Both the position numbers and the translations under genes were made by a program. Below, one piece after another: positions 11,406-23,039 of a stretch of DNA of 64,000 nucleotides (position 1 is the first letter of the stretch; every line of letters begins with the position of its first letter). Below the pieces are notes generated by a model, which worked only from the letters and a program-made list of their open reading frames with translations, was not told the DNA's origin and ran no database searches. This DNA is from Phlyctochytrium arcticum (taxonomy: Eukaryota; Chytridiomycota; Chytridiomycetes; Chytridiales; Chytridiaceae), in contig JAHLKI010000002.1 in the NCBI GenBank assembly GCA_025602905.1, forward strand, positions 1,364,001-1,428,000, written 5' to 3'.

Positions 11406-12535
11406 TTTTTTAAGCTTCTACCAAAACTGCTTTAGTGCGGCTTTGCCGGATTTTCAGTACCAGAGCTGAGCCAGCGTGAGCCGCACCCATGGTATGCAAT
11501 TTTGCTTCAGATTTATTTTCGAATTGCAACGTTGCTTCAAATATGTGGACTTTTTTGAAGCCAAAAATCCAGAAAAGTGGACTTTTTTCAGGTGAGATGC
11601 GTCGCAACCAGCCCCCGCGTCGCGACGCAGACAGGGAACAAGTGATGAGGTTTCCGTCTGGAGTCTGCACTCTGTATGCTCTGGGTTTCACTCCAAAAGT
11701 TTCCTGCCTAAAATTTGTACTTTCATCCCAACACAATCTGAGCGAAATAGAAGAAAACATAACTGTGAAATAAACATGGGGGAGTCAGCTTTGAAAGCAT
11801 TTATTTGACCAACCAGTGAGGTGAAACACAAATTTCAAAACTTTTATTTCATTTGGTGCAAATTCAACTTTGAAACCCCCTAATGGTCCAATCTGGCGTT
11901 AGTATAGATGGTTTTGCTGGCAAAGTCGAGCTCTCTTCATTTTCGTTCCTGTACAATTGTTTTCTGTGTAATACTGCTCCCAACTTTATTCATTCTTGGA
12001 TGCTTTTACATAGGTCTTCAGTGTGGTGCTGTGCCGAGGTGGCTTGCCAAGTGTTGTGTTTCTAGTCATGGCCCTGTCATACTGTATATGCTTACTCAAT
12101 TTCCCAGCAGGGGAATGCCTTTTTGACCAAGATGAACATACCAGCCTCCGCTGAGGTATTCAGAGTTTTGGTGCACAACAATATTGGTCTTTGCTGGCAA
12201 TAATTTTACCTGCAGCCCCAAACCTTTGAAGTCAATACTCATCCTTGAATGCACGTGTGGACATTTGGTTAAGCAACCGGGTCCATAAAAAATGCCCACG
12301 GAGAAATCATCTAACCTTTTTGAGGCTAATTTCAAAATTTCCCAAAAAAGGTTGGCAAAATTTTGACAAGCAATATCTTGACATTTTGGGACTTTGCATG
12401 AACAAACGCTACGTGCAGCTCTTATCAACCATCTTTACTAACACCCCTTACCATCACTGTCTTCATAGCTTGTGTTGACTTCCTGCTACACTGTTTTCAA
12501 AGCCCAAAAAAGGGAGTGCCAGGCCCAGCATTCCA
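11406..12535. other. no gene seen
   Basis: Several open frames on both strands lack recognisable domains. The AT-rich part (11770-12530) shows no inverted repeats or RNA gene that I could detect. Confidence 0.35.
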
Positions 12536-12677
12536 TCACCTCAAAAGGTTGGAACGAGCTTGCGATTCGACAACAGCTGTAAAGCCTGTGCCAGAACAAC
12601 CAGTACTAGATTCCACAGGCGTTCCGCAAGACAACGGAATCAAGTGACATCTCCCCAAGTCTGGTGTTCTCCCAGGA

Positions 12678-12914
12678 ATGATATGCCAAACTTGCCTTGA
12701 TAAATACAAAGATGAAATTCCATGTGAGTTCTTTTTCGCAACGCCTACCAATGAGGAGCCGCCAGAGACTGTAGTTGTAGAATCAACCAATGCAGCCACG
12801 CAAACTGATGAAGAGCTCGGCCCTATTTTGGTGAGCGTTGCCTTGTCAAAGAAGGAGCCGTTCCTGAAAAATTCCCCCTCAGCAAGAACATTGCTTTGTC
12901 TACCGAGCATCTAG
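12678..12914 (+). CDS. small hypothetical protein with a CxxC motif
   Basis: This 78-residue frame begins MICQTCLDKYKDEIPCEFFF and continues with an acidic/threonine-rich stretch (VVVESTNAATQTDEELG). The upstream sequence (12560-12670) is open in the same frame apart from a stop just before the ATG. It also has a CxxC-like run in another frame. It is not recognised. It could be an exon of a larger gene extending to about 13330 that was later separated from its continuation by the Harbinger insertion at 13359. Confidence 0.25.
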   Translation: MICQTCLDKYKDEIPCEFFFATPTNEEPPETVVVESTNAATQTDEELGPILVSVALSKKEPFLKNSPSARTLLCLPSI

Positions 12915-14326
12915 AGAGCAAGTGCAACAAAATGGCCAGCAAAGTTGCCAAGTTTCTTGGCTTTAGCAGTGATTGGAAGTGGCATTCACCGCGATGATTT
13001 GCGCAACCAGGCCCGATCATGCTAACCAACTGCCATATCTCAAAGACTTCTTCCTGAACACAGCTGTGGCCCTTCCGCGCGACCAAAAACGGTTCTGTCT
13101 GCCCTGAATTTGAGTTGGTCCGAAAAATCAATGAAGAAGAAGATGGAGGATGTCGTTGAGTCTTCTTTACTCGAAGTCAAGGAGAAGATGGAAAGTTCAC
13201 AATGTATCCCTGTGTGTAAAATGGACGATTTTAACAGTGTGCAAGTGCGTGGTACCCCTGCATCTGTGACACATTAACTCCCCTTCCTGTACTCCCGCGA
13301 CCGTTTATTGATTTCCACAAACTGCATAATGTACCTCTGTCAACAAGATGAGAAGCTTGGGCGCGTTTGGCTGGCGCAATCCAGCAGTTTGCGATTTAGC
13401 AAAAACGTAAACCCGTAAAGGCGGAATTGCGTTGTGGCTTGGCTGGTCGCGGATTGTGGCAGCCAAACATGCCAGGCAAACAAGATTGCAATCACCCACA
13501 AACACATTTCGAAGATCAACATTTATCCTACCCCACATACTGTACACATTTTTTCACCAACAATCCACCAAAGCCATGGCTGCCGAAGAAGATGAAAAGA
13601 GTGGGAGGAAATGGTTGATGCCGCAGCATCTTTGGTCGGGACATATTTCGCGGCCGCCAACTTGGAAAAGAGACCTTGTAGAACGTCTCCACTCTCGGGT
13701 CACGCTTATATTGATGAGCTACTTCAATCCAATCACCCAGCTAGCAACCTGGCGGCATGCCGGATGGAAGGGCACGTGTTTGAGCAGCTTTGCGCAATCA
13801 TGCGGGAGAGAGACCTGTTGGGGGACAAGCCTGCTGTGTCTGTCAAGCAGCAACTTATTTTTTTCCTTGTCATTGTCGGAAACAAGATCCCCAACCGTGT
13901 CACCCAGGAAATATTCAAGCACTCGGGGGAGACTGTACACAGATAGTTCCATTTGGTTCTCAACAGCCTGATAGGGTGATGGTGTTTTGCATAAAGTTCT
14001 GCATCTGACTCTGCATCAGCTCCCTCCGCCCAACGTAGGGGCGCGTTTGGCTGCCACGATTCAGTGGCTTTGCGGGCGGTTTGTAATTTTCTGGATTGTG
14101 GGGCGTTTGGCTGCCGCAAATCACCAACCACTGGTTTGCGATTCAAGCCACTGGTTCGTGATCCTGACGTTTCGACTCTGAGCAGAATCCTGACGCACAA
14201 AATACGCAAAGTGACCATATAAAAGCAGACATTTCCCATCTGCATGAACATACACATACCAAAAAAATTCTACAAACATTTTTACCCAAACCACACATTC
14301 TCTATCTTTTTTCTGAAACCGAAAAA

Positions 14327-15473
14327 ATGTCCGTTACACTGCCTGTAAGTTAACGGAAATGTTTTTGTACATTTTTTCCCGACGCAAAGCAGAGTATTGA
14401 ATAGCATCAACTGTCCATATAGACCAACAACAACAACAACACTGCTCCTACTGCCAACTGGGAAGACCCAAGGAAGGACAAGTGTCTAATGGACGTGCTG
14501 ATCAAGGCCTGCAGGGCAGGAAAGAAAGCCAATAATGGCTTCAAGAAACAAACCGGGAATGAGGTCGTCACGACCTTCAACCAAACGTTCAAAGAGGCAT
14601 ACACCGTCCAGCAGATGAAATCGCAGCATGCAGCGGTGAGTAAAACGATAGCTCGATAATGCTTCATTTCAAGGACGCCAAAATACTGATTATTTGTTAT
14701 TACATGCGAAACTACACAGCTCAAGAAAAAGTTTGAAGCATGGCATAAACTTACCAATCAAAGCGGGTTTGGGTGGGACGAAGTCCGCAAAATGGTTACG
14801 GCAGATGCAGCGGTGTGGGATGGCTATTTGGCTATCAAGGTTAGTGTTTTGAATTAGTCAGTGTCAATGCCAAAATTGTGTCTCATATCAGACTCGCCCG
14901 AACATTTAGGCCCATGCTGCGGCCCGCTCTCTACGGTCCAAGCCATTCCACAACCTCGAAGAAGCCCAGGAGCTCTTTGACAAGACCTACGCGGTCGGCC
15001 ATCATTCCCAGTCGGGACCATCGCAACCGCCGACAGCACCCACCACCCCCACCGCACCCCCTCGCCGCTCTCTCTCTCCCTCACCCGACCCGGATGCAGA
15101 TTCTGCGTCGTGCGCGGGGTCCCAAGCGCCTTCAGGGCCAGAGGATCCTGGTGAGTGCAGCTCCAGGGAGGAGGACGACACCCCCAAGCAGCCTACTCCG
15201 TCCCTTGATGCCACTGCTGGCACAGGTCCCAGCAAAAAGCGGAAGCTGGCCAGTGCGGCATCGGCCGTGGCCGAGGGTTTGGATAGGCTTGCGGCGCGCA
15301 AGGCCCCAAGCATCTCCATCATCCAGGAAGCAATGAATTTGGTTCATGGTGATGACTTGGGCACTGACATGCTCATGGGTGCTACCCATGTCTTTACAGA
15401 CATCACCAAAGCTGCAATGTTTTGCACGCTAGATGCCGCAAACCGCAAGCTGTTCCTTGAGGAATGGATTTAG
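14327..15473 (+). CDS. Harbinger A Myb/SANT-like DNA-binding protein
   Basis: Four exons are 14327-14344 (MSVTLP), 14423-14635, 14720-14839 and 14910-15473. All introns have GT..AG ends, and the last acceptor is acatttag. Exons 2-3 form a Myb/SANT-like domain of the kind found in Harbinger accessory proteins: NWEDPRKDKCLMDVLIKA, then QMKSQHAALKKKFEAW, then SGFGWDEVRKMV. A proline/serine-rich linker, a basic GPSKKRKLAS patch (likely nuclear signal) and a conserved C-terminus (PSISIIQEAMNLVHGDDLG) follow. The frame is open to the TAG at 15471-15473 and looks intact. In this family the protein works with the transposase in binding element ends and nuclear import. The B copy of the gene is on the minus strand at 17851-18207 plus 35331-36100. 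Confidence 0.85.
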
Positions 15474-15615
15474 ATAGTAGATAACGCAATATAGTTTGAC
15501 TTTGAAATCTTTATGCCCGTCGTCTATTCCTTCTGGCCAACAGCTGCTTATAGTCTTCAAACATGGTGGCAGCATGGCATCTCGCTTTTGGTTGGCCGTA
15601 GGGTTGTTGGGCTCT

Positions 15616-16895
15616 TCAGTTTCTTCTCCCAGTAGTACGACCTTTGCGCTCCCGGCGACGTCGCTCTTCCAATGCCCTGTCCGCATCCCGATCAATCCGA
15701 TACTCGGCACCACCTGATTCAATGCAAATGAAATTGTGGAGGCATGGAACCGCAAGAACAAGATGCACTTGGGATGGAAAGTCGTACTTGTTTTGCTGAG
15801 CAATGATTGGAAATCGCTGCTTGACCACGCCAAAAATGCGCTCGATGGCATTGCGAAGGGATGAGTTACGCAACTTGAATAGTTCCTCTTTGGTCCGAGG
15901 TCTGAAGGAATAGAGTTAGGCTTGGTCCAGGATCAAATGCATGAAAGCCCACAATCCATACTTACTTCAAGTTTCCTCGATCCCACTCCTTCAAATGATA
16001 GCGTACCCCACCGTACGGAGCGAGGAACTCGATACTGTTGGCATATCCGGCATCGGCAAGGTATTACTTGCCCTCCGGGACACTGAAATCCTTTGAAAGA
16101 GCGTCGTACAGAACTTTTGAGTCGGCCGCCGAGCCTTCCCATCCGGCCATAATGTACTGAAACATTGAATCAAATGAACACATCCCACACATTTTGGCTG
16201 ATGAATTTCCTCCTATTATGGAAATTTTGCTGCTCGTTGGCCCGCACCCTCGCATGGATGTGCATGCCATCGATCACACCCACGCAGTTCTTGAGGTAAG
16301 GATAAAATTTCCTATTCTCTGCAATTTCTCTAGGAACATCAGAGTTGGCGGGTGGCAGTTTCACATATTCCGGATACATTGCAAGGAGACTGTCCATGAC
16401 CAGATGGAAGTACCGGTTTATGGTCTCGCCGGAATGCTGGAATCTTTCTTGAGTCACCAGGTTGGAGACATTGTTCCTGACTATGTAGAGGAAGATGATG
16501 AGTTGCTGCTTAATGGCAACGCACAGTTTATCTTCCAAAAGATCCCTCTGCCTCATAGCCTGACATAAGCGTTCGAAAACATGCGCTTCCATCCGACAGA
16601 CCTCCAGAATTCGTGTTGGGTGACCCGACTGAAGAAGTTCATCTACGTAGGCTTGGCCTGACAAAGGAGAGGTTCGGCAGGGGATCTTTTCCAAGTTGGC
16701 GGCCGCAAAGTACGTTCCGACCAAGGACGCTGCAGCATCCACCATTTCTTCCCACTCTTCATCTTCTTCGGCAGTCATGGTTTTGGTGGGGTTTTGGTCA
16801 AAAAATGTGTGTGTGTGTGGGAGGATAAGTGTTGATCTTGGAAGTGTGTTTGTGGGTGATTGCGATTTTGTTTGGCTGGCGTGTTTGGCGGCCAC
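15616..16895 (-). pseudogene. Harbinger A DDE transposase with one nonsense codon
   Basis: The start lies at or just downstream of 16895. The open stretch begins with sequence shared with the subterminal repeat, and the protein proper probably starts at MTAEEDEEWEEMVDAAA near 16780. Exon 1 ends near 16188 after the first catalytic Asp (CVGVIDGMHIHARV). After a short intron the second Asp block follows (YLADAGYANS), then another intron, then the Glu block (RNAIERIFGVVKQRF). The protein ends in a charged tail at 15616. The only clear lesion is an in-frame TAA at 16066-16064, just before YLADAGY, where B has a tyrosine codon. One base change separates this copy from an open gene. It converges on the Myb gene. 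Confidence 0.85.
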
Positions 16896-17850
16896 AATCC
16901 GCGACCAGCCAAGCTACAACGCAATTCCGACTTTGCGGGTTTGCGTTTTTGCTAAATTGCAAACCACTGGATTGTGGCAGCCAAACGCGCTCTAGATATC
17001 CCTCGCGAGATTGCAGGGAAGCCGAAGTTCTAACCTTTCTTCAAGGATTGTTTGGGTTCGATCGATGGCACGCACATCCATGCAAGCATGCTCGCCGAGG
17101 AGCAACAAAACTTCCGTAATAGGAAGAAGTTCATCAGTCAGAATGTCCTGGTTGTTTCGTTTGATTTAACGTTTCAGTACGTTATGGCTGGTTGGTGAGG
17201 CTCGGTGGTCGACTCAAAAGTTCTGTACGACGCTCTCTCAAAGGATTTCAGTGTCCCGGAGGACAAGTATTTCCTTGCCGATGCCGGTTATGCGAACAGT
17301 ATGGAGTTTCTTGCCCCGTACCGCAGGGTTTGCTATCATCTGATGGAGTGGAGCCGAGGAAACCAAAAGCAAGAAATGGATTGAGGGCCTTCACGCATAT
17401 GATCATGGACCAAGCCTAACTTGTATTCCTTCAGACCGCAAAACAAAGAAGAACTCTTCAATTTGCGTCATTTGTCCCTCCGCAATGCCATTGAACAAAT
17501 CTTTGGGGTGGTCAAGCAACGTTTCCAGATCATTGCCCAGCCAACTGGTTACGAATTTCCGACCCGAGTGAAGCTTGTTCTGGCGATTGCTCGTCTGCAT
17601 AACATCGTCCGTATCGAACAGTGTGGCTCTGAGGATCAGATCGACCGCGATGCAGCTGAGCAAGAGCGACTTCGTCGGGAGCGAGAGCGCAAACGTCAGG
17701 AAGAGACACCTGAAGACCCTGAAGACGAAAACCAAACGACATGATGTCTTGGCTGCTGCTATGTGTGAGGAGTATACTCAGACGCTGGCAAGAAGAAATA
17801 GCCGACGTGTATAGAGAGAAGGACAGAATCATCAATATATTTTACGTTAC

Positions 17851-18207
17851 TTAGATCCATTCCTGAGAAAACAGCTTGCGGTTTGCGGCATCTGGCGTGC
17901 AAAACATTGCAGCTTTGGTGATCTCTGTGACGACATGGGTAGCACCTATGAGCATGTCACTGCCCAAGTCGTCATCTTCGACCAAGTTCATCACTTCCTG
18001 GACAATGGAGATGCTTGGGACCTTGCGATCCGCAAGCCTATCCATCCAAACCCTCTGCCACGGCCGATGCCGCACTGGTCCGCTGGCGTTTCTTGCTGGG
18101 TCCTGCGCCAGCGGTGGCATCGCGGGACCGGGTGGGCGGCTGGGTGGCCTCCTCCTCTCGAGGGCTGACCGCACCCGCATCCTGTGGCTCTGACGGCATC
18201 GGCGTGC
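17851..18207 (-). pseudogene. Harbinger B Myb protein, C-terminal part
   Basis: The C-terminus (KVPSISIVQEVMNLVEDDDL...ANRKLFSQEWI) matches the A protein closely. A 4-nt duplication (ggat) relative to A, near 18040, shifts the frame. At 18207 the gene stops abruptly at the 9-bp repeat TCGGCGTGC and resumes at 35331. Joining across the repeat gives an uninterrupted frame (ESGLRSGTP-MPSEPQDAG). Confidence 0.85.
18199..18207 (+). repeat. 9-bp target duplication, left copy
   Basis: TCGGCGTGC is identical to 35322-35330. It marks the left border of the 17.1-kb block inserted in the Harbinger B Myb gene. Confidence 0.85.
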
Positions 18208-18943
18208 AAATATACAGTATAGTTATTTAGTATGGTATAGGTACAGGTTTATATTCCAAATGGCTGGTACACTGGTAGGGTTGTACCCGTGTACGAGAGC
18301 GCCTCGACTTCAATGTGCCAATTGCTAAACTGCAATGTTTCTCCTGCGGGGAGACACGTTTAACCCTTTTATGATCTAAATTGGGCCCGGCAGGTTGGCC
18401 CTCATTCTTGGTGTTGGCTCTGGCAGTCTCTGTGCTCCTGGTTGTGCTCCCAGAGTGAGTAAACCACCACTTCGGTCACTGTCCTTTGCCATTGCGATTT
18501 AACAACTTTTTGGTTTAACAAAATTTGTTTATACTCGTTTAATCCCTGCCTTTTTTTTACCGATACATCTTGACCACTACTCTCCCTTACATAGCCTGTC
18601 CGGAGCCTTCTGGCGGGCACAAAAGTCTATGATAGCATTGCATAATGAAAAGGAATCAATGTAGTAATTGAAAGCAATATATTCAAAGGAAGCCCATCGA
18701 ACAGAGAGCAAACACTATGGGAAATTAAACATTTAACAAACTTGATGGTAATTGTTGACGAACTTGCTGCTCTGAAAACGCAAGGTTAGCGGGGCATGCG
18801 CGAGGTCATACCACGTCCGGATGCTTGTCCGAGATGTGGCTGAGAACTTTTGGCATCCAAAACTCCGCTCCGACGTTCCAATTCCTACTCAGGTTTGCCC
18901 CACATAAAAAACCCCGCCCCAAAACGAAGACAGAATACTGAAA
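18208..18943. other. left end of the 17.1-kb block, no gene
   Basis: AT-rich start (aaatatacagtatag...). No coding sequence is recognised up to the MULE3 start. The run of C/A-rich sequence just before 18944 may be the promoter. Confidence 0.35.
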
Positions 18944-21900
18944 ATGGAAGCCACAAACTCCGCAAACATCTCGATTGTTCTGCCTTCCGCAAGACTGTCA
19001 ACGGAGGTTCCCAGTCGTGCAGCCGCGTCCACGTTGAGCTCCGCACCAACCATCGTTCTACCTAGCAGCCTTCCTGTTCCTGCGAATGATGCACATTTGG
19101 CAGATGCAATCATAGCGCAAGCCGCAGCCCGCTATTCGCCATGGGTTCCCCAGCCCGCGCCCGACCGTGAGTACGCCACGATGCAGCAGGGGATTGACGG
19201 TCTCCACCAGTACGCACTTGCCGAAGGTTTCGCTGTCTCCGAGAAGTCAAAGAACAGTTGGGGCACCCCGAAACTCCTTCGTCAGGTAGTCTTCCGTTGC
19301 TGTCAAGGTGGGTCGCCCCCAGCGCAAGTACCGACGTCGTCCAAGAGGAAGAGGGAAAGCAAAAAGGTCGGATGCTCCTACAGAATTCGGTTAAGCTTGA
19401 TCGGGGACGTTTGGAGAATTAAAAAATATGGAGGCCAGCATGACAACCATACCAATCATCCGATGAGAATGATTGACAGACTTGCCAGCCTGCCCGCGGC
19501 GAGGCGGGCCACCCAGAAACTGTCTGATGGAGTTATTCTTGCCAAAATCATAGACATGTATTCAGACGCACGTACGCCTGAAGAAATCGTTCGATCGCTA
19601 TCCGACGACAACCCGGATCGGCCGGTCTTCATTGTCGCTCGGGACGTCTCAAACATTGTCGCACGAATGCAGCGGAAGGAGCTTGGAACCATGACAATGA
19701 TGGAGGCGCTCTTGCAAAAAATTAGACAGACCCATTTGGTGTCCAATTTCACTTTGAACGAGGACCATACCATACGTCGTTTGTTTTGGTCCGCCGATGG
19801 AAACCCCGAAGCTACAGTAGCAAATATGCCGATGTTGTTCTCATAGATGCAACTTACCAGACCAACAAATACAAGATGCCAATGATGCATGCGGATGGTT
19901 TTACCGCAACCAACAACACGTTCTCTATTGCATTCGGACTTGTGGAACAAGAAGAATGCGGTGATTATGTATGGTTTGTGCGCTTGCTGGAGCAGGTACT
20001 GGGTAGGGCCCCCGAAATTGTTGTAACCGACCACGATCAGGCATTGATTGAAGCTCTCAAGGGTGTATGGCCTCAAACAGAGGCTTCTTTGCCGGTGGCA
20101 TATCTTGCTGAATATTAAATCCAACTGTCACAAGTACTTTGTTCCAGCAACTGAGGATGATCAGGAAGCATATTCCTGGGCCAAATTCGAACGGGATTGG
20201 AAGTTCTTACTGGACCAGCCTACTGAAGTGCTGTTTGAAGCAGCTTGGAAGGAAATTGCAAAACTTGTCAGCCCAGAAACGATCCGCTACATCACCGCCA
20301 ATAAGTTACCTTTTAAGGAACATTTTGCTGCTTTCGCAACCAACAAGGTCAAGCACTGCAGACATACCGAGACGTCCATTTGTGAAAGTCAACACCGCCG
20401 CATGAAACAGAATCTGAAATCTTCCGTTGGAACGCTCGCGCACACCTATCCAAAGATATGTCTGACAGTTGCAAGCATGCAGAAGAAGTCGAAGATCCGT
20501 TTCAACAACGAAATTAACGGCATTGTCACCACGTTCAACTTGATGTTCTTGCCTCTCCAGCAAAATGTCTCCAGATTCGCGATCAACATAGCATCTAAAT
20601 CCTGGAAAAGCGTCGTGGCACATATTGATGATGGTGATGTGGAGTGCCGCTGTACAATTCGAAATGTGTATGGTGTTCCATGTGGCCACGAAATCATGGA
20701 GATCCTCGACAGGAAGGAAAAGCTGAGCTATCGACTGTTTAACGCCCGATGGTACGTGGTCGAGGATCCCCAAGACATCAACATTGGTTTGGACATTGCG
20801 GGTGCCAAAGAACCGCAGCAAAGGCAAGGCATTGGAAGGGCCGGCAACAACTGGCACGAGCGTCGGATCCACAGTAACGGCGAGGACCTTGGCATTGAAG
20901 GTGCCGAGGATGACCTATCCGCCCCAGGAGACCAACCGATCCCCAATTTTGATGCAGAGTCCGAGGAAGAAGAGATCAACCCCAGTGGTGAAGATGACTT
21001 CATGGCTGACTTGCGGGCTCTGTGTGCCAGGGTTGACAATATGGAGATGGCGGGTGAGACATCCTTTGACAACGCCGACGCGTCTTCTGTTGCATTGGAC
21101 GTAAAAAAGCCGCCCAAGAAGCGCCGGTGCACCGGCTGCGGGGCAATGGATCATCAGTACGACCATGTTTGGAAGCAGTGTGGGAAGGTTCAAAAAGCAG
21201 CTCCACCCCCACCCCCAATGCACCCTCGACCGTCACTGCCACTGGCAGACGGCCGCCGCGCTGCAGCCGCTGTGGTGGGCCGCGCAAAGGTCACAAAAAG
21301 GGAGCCGAATGTCCTCCCATCTCCACCCCGGTCCCTCCTGCCTCCTCTCCCGCATACAGTCCACCCCCCGTTCCTGCATCCGGTCGACCAAGGTCCCGCG
21401 CATCCTCCCGTTCGTACTCCCCAACCAACTCCCCCCCGTTCCTGCATCCGGTCGACCAAGGTCCCGCGCATCCTCCCGTTTGTACTCCCCAACCAACTCC
21501 CGCTTGTCTTCCCCAACGGACTCTCGCTCTGCCTCCCGATCCAACTCTCCCACAACCCCATCCAACTCTCCCACCCCCAGGGAAAATGATTGGATGGATA
21601 GCGCGTATGGTCTGGTTGTTGAAGATGATGGCCAGGATGATGATTGGTGTTATTCGCCCGTCAATCAGTTCTCTTACCTTGAATGTCCATTCGGCGAATG
21701 GCACGATGGCTTTGCACCGGCAAGGTTGGACGAATCATTCCCAGTTATATACAACGGTCAGGTTTGCGTCATGCGCCACCGAGTATTTGACGATGTTCAC
21801 GCCTCCGAGGATATTTACTTACTACGGGATGAGGGCCGAGGTTTGGAATTGACCCGCCGACTACATTCCTATGGTACAGTAACCGATACCTGGACCCTTT

Positions 21901-22055
21901 GCCGGATAGATTCTTATTATCATCAGTGGTATCATAGCACTCTAAAGCAAGGGGAGCCAGAATTGGTACCTGCGCTAGAAGATGTGGCCCCACTCACAAC
22001 TGATGGTACAGGGTGGATAGTGGATGGTAAACTGTTTCTCCCTGAGAGTTCCTAG
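18944..22055 (+). pseudogene. MULE3 transposase with unusual C-terminal extension
   Basis: The N-terminal FAR1-like region contains GCSYRIRLSLIGDVWRIKKYGGQHDNHTNHP, a zinc-finger-like C..C..H..H arrangement. The DDE core has its first Asp in VVLIDATYQTNKYKMP, the second in IVVTDHDQALIEAL (then LLCRWHILLNIKSNCH) and the Glu in TSICESQHRRMKQ. A SWIM finger (CRCTIRNVYGVPCGHEIME) and knuckles (CTGCGAMDHQYDHVWKQC; CSRCGGPRKGHKKGAEC) follow. Frame changes near 19810 and 20090, each probably a single-base indel, interrupt the core. Two more occur at about 21200 and in the 68-bp duplication. After the knuckles comes a Ser/Arg/Pro-rich linker and a final 150-residue segment (SYLECPFGEWHDGFAPARLD) that I cannot assign. 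It lies within the 17.1-kb block and may be its mobiliser. Confidence 0.8.
21363..21497 (+). repeat. 68-bp direct duplication in MULE3
   Basis: Two nearly identical 68-bp copies ('gttcctgcatccggtcgacc' at 21370 and 21438) encode GRPRSRASSR-YSPTNS. Because 68 is not a multiple of three, the duplication changes the reading frame and places the downstream extension in a different frame from the zinc knuckles. Confidence 0.8.
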
Positions 22056-22383
22056 TGATATACTCTATTTCCTATGTCCCCAAGTGTATATAACTACGAA
22101 CTATCATCTATTTATTCAAATAACAAGCAATCTAGTCAATCTAGTCTACCAAGGTGCCATCTGTTCAGGGTTGCTTTGCTTATTTCATAACATACATGGA
22201 CAAATACTGTACTATTATTGAGAGACAAATAAATACAAAATTCTATTGAGGTACATAAACCTCTCGGCAAAGCAGCCTGGTGTTTTCAGGGTCAACCAAC
22301 GGCCGCGGGGGTCCCGATCCTACCACCATCTTGTACCAGCGTACCCTGGTGGATGAGGCCCATGTATTCATCAGCATGGGGAT

Positions 22384-22620
22384 CTACGACTGGCCGCGAG
22401 AGTGAATCCGCCTTTTGCTATGGAAGCGGTCCTGGTCGTGGTCCATGGCCACCACGTCCACGCACCACCCGTCGTTGCCCCATTGGCGGCGGTAGACAAC
22501 GTAGGTCTTCTCGCCGTCGCTAACGGGATAGGCCTCTTCTTTGGTTGGGTACCCTACGAAAAGCCCAGGAAATTCAAACGTGATGTTCACCTCAGGCTCG
22601 CTGGCGTTAACCATGTTCAA
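22384..22620 (-). CDS. small hypothetical protein
   Basis: This 78-residue frame begins MNMVNASEPEVNITFEFPG and contains YVVYRRQWGNDGWCVDVVAM. Its composition looks protein-like. Downstream on the same strand another frame (to about 22280) reads DPHADEYMGLIHQGTLVQDG, suggesting a frameshift or short intron. It is not recognised. It lies between two MULE transposase genes inside the 17.1-kb block, so it may be captured cargo. Confidence 0.4.
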   Translation of the reverse strand: MNMVNASEPEVNITFEFPGLFVGYPTKEEAYPVSDGEKTYVVYRRQWGNDGWCVDVVAMDHDQDRFHSKRRIHSRGQS

Positions 22621-23039
22621 TATTGTTGGTTGTGGGGTGGTAGATTTTGGGAGACTGGGATGGTAGAAGTTGGGAGAGGTTGTGCTGGATCTTACATTTT
22701 TTGAATTTTTTCTGCGGAACTGACCAAAGTGGCTGTGCGCATATAACCATAACAGGCCGAAATGACCATCGCCGCAGGGTTGGCCGCAAATTCACGTGGG
22801 TGGGTCAGTCTAACAAGACACGCCCGCAGCCCTCAAGACTAGCTCCCCCGAGTACCAGACGAAATTGTGCGTTTTTATTGCTCAACTGCTCCCTACATCG
22901 ACGTAACCATAGTCGCAGATTGTACTTGGCATCGCTAGAAATTCCCTGCCGGCATCGAACGCGCAACGGCGATAACTGGGTAAACTGCTCCGGTAGGCGC
23001 GTAATTTGAACTCATCCTAGGGTAAGTTTTGAAGCCCCA

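Larger units (their letters stand above)
14039..16992 (+). mobile_element. Harbinger A, nested and nearly intact
   Basis: This 2954-bp element runs from GGGCGCGTTTGGCTGCC to GGCAGCCAAACGCGCTC. The terminal inverted repeats are about 32 bp, with further inverted subterminal similarity. It is flanked by the 3-bp duplication TAG (14036-14038 and 16993-16995). Removing the element and one TAG restores the reading frame of Harbinger B. It carries two convergent genes, a Myb/SANT-like protein (plus) and a DDE transposase (minus), the classical PIF/Harbinger pair. Confidence 0.92.
13577..17744 (+). pseudogene. Harbinger B transposase, interrupted by Harbinger A
   Basis: The N-terminal part is 13577-14038: MAAEEDE, a 1-nt shift, then VDAAASLVGTYFAAANLEK up to LPPPNV. 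The C-terminal part is 16996-17744. Removing 14039-16992 and one TAG copy gives ...LPPPNV-DIPREIAGKPKF in one frame, matching the A protein. The DDE core then follows: GSIDGTHIHA for the first Asp, YFLADAGYANS for the second, and RNAIEQIFGVVKQRF for the Glu. A highly charged tail ends at 17744. Stops after GETVHR and after KPKF, and several frameshifts, show it is dead even without the insertion. Confidence 0.85.

Noticed and set aside
14878..15336. Long plus-strand frame rich in Pro/Arg and its minus-strand counterpart
   Set aside because: They are shadow frames of the Myb gene exon 14910-15473. The frame matching the B copy and ending at 15473 is the real one.
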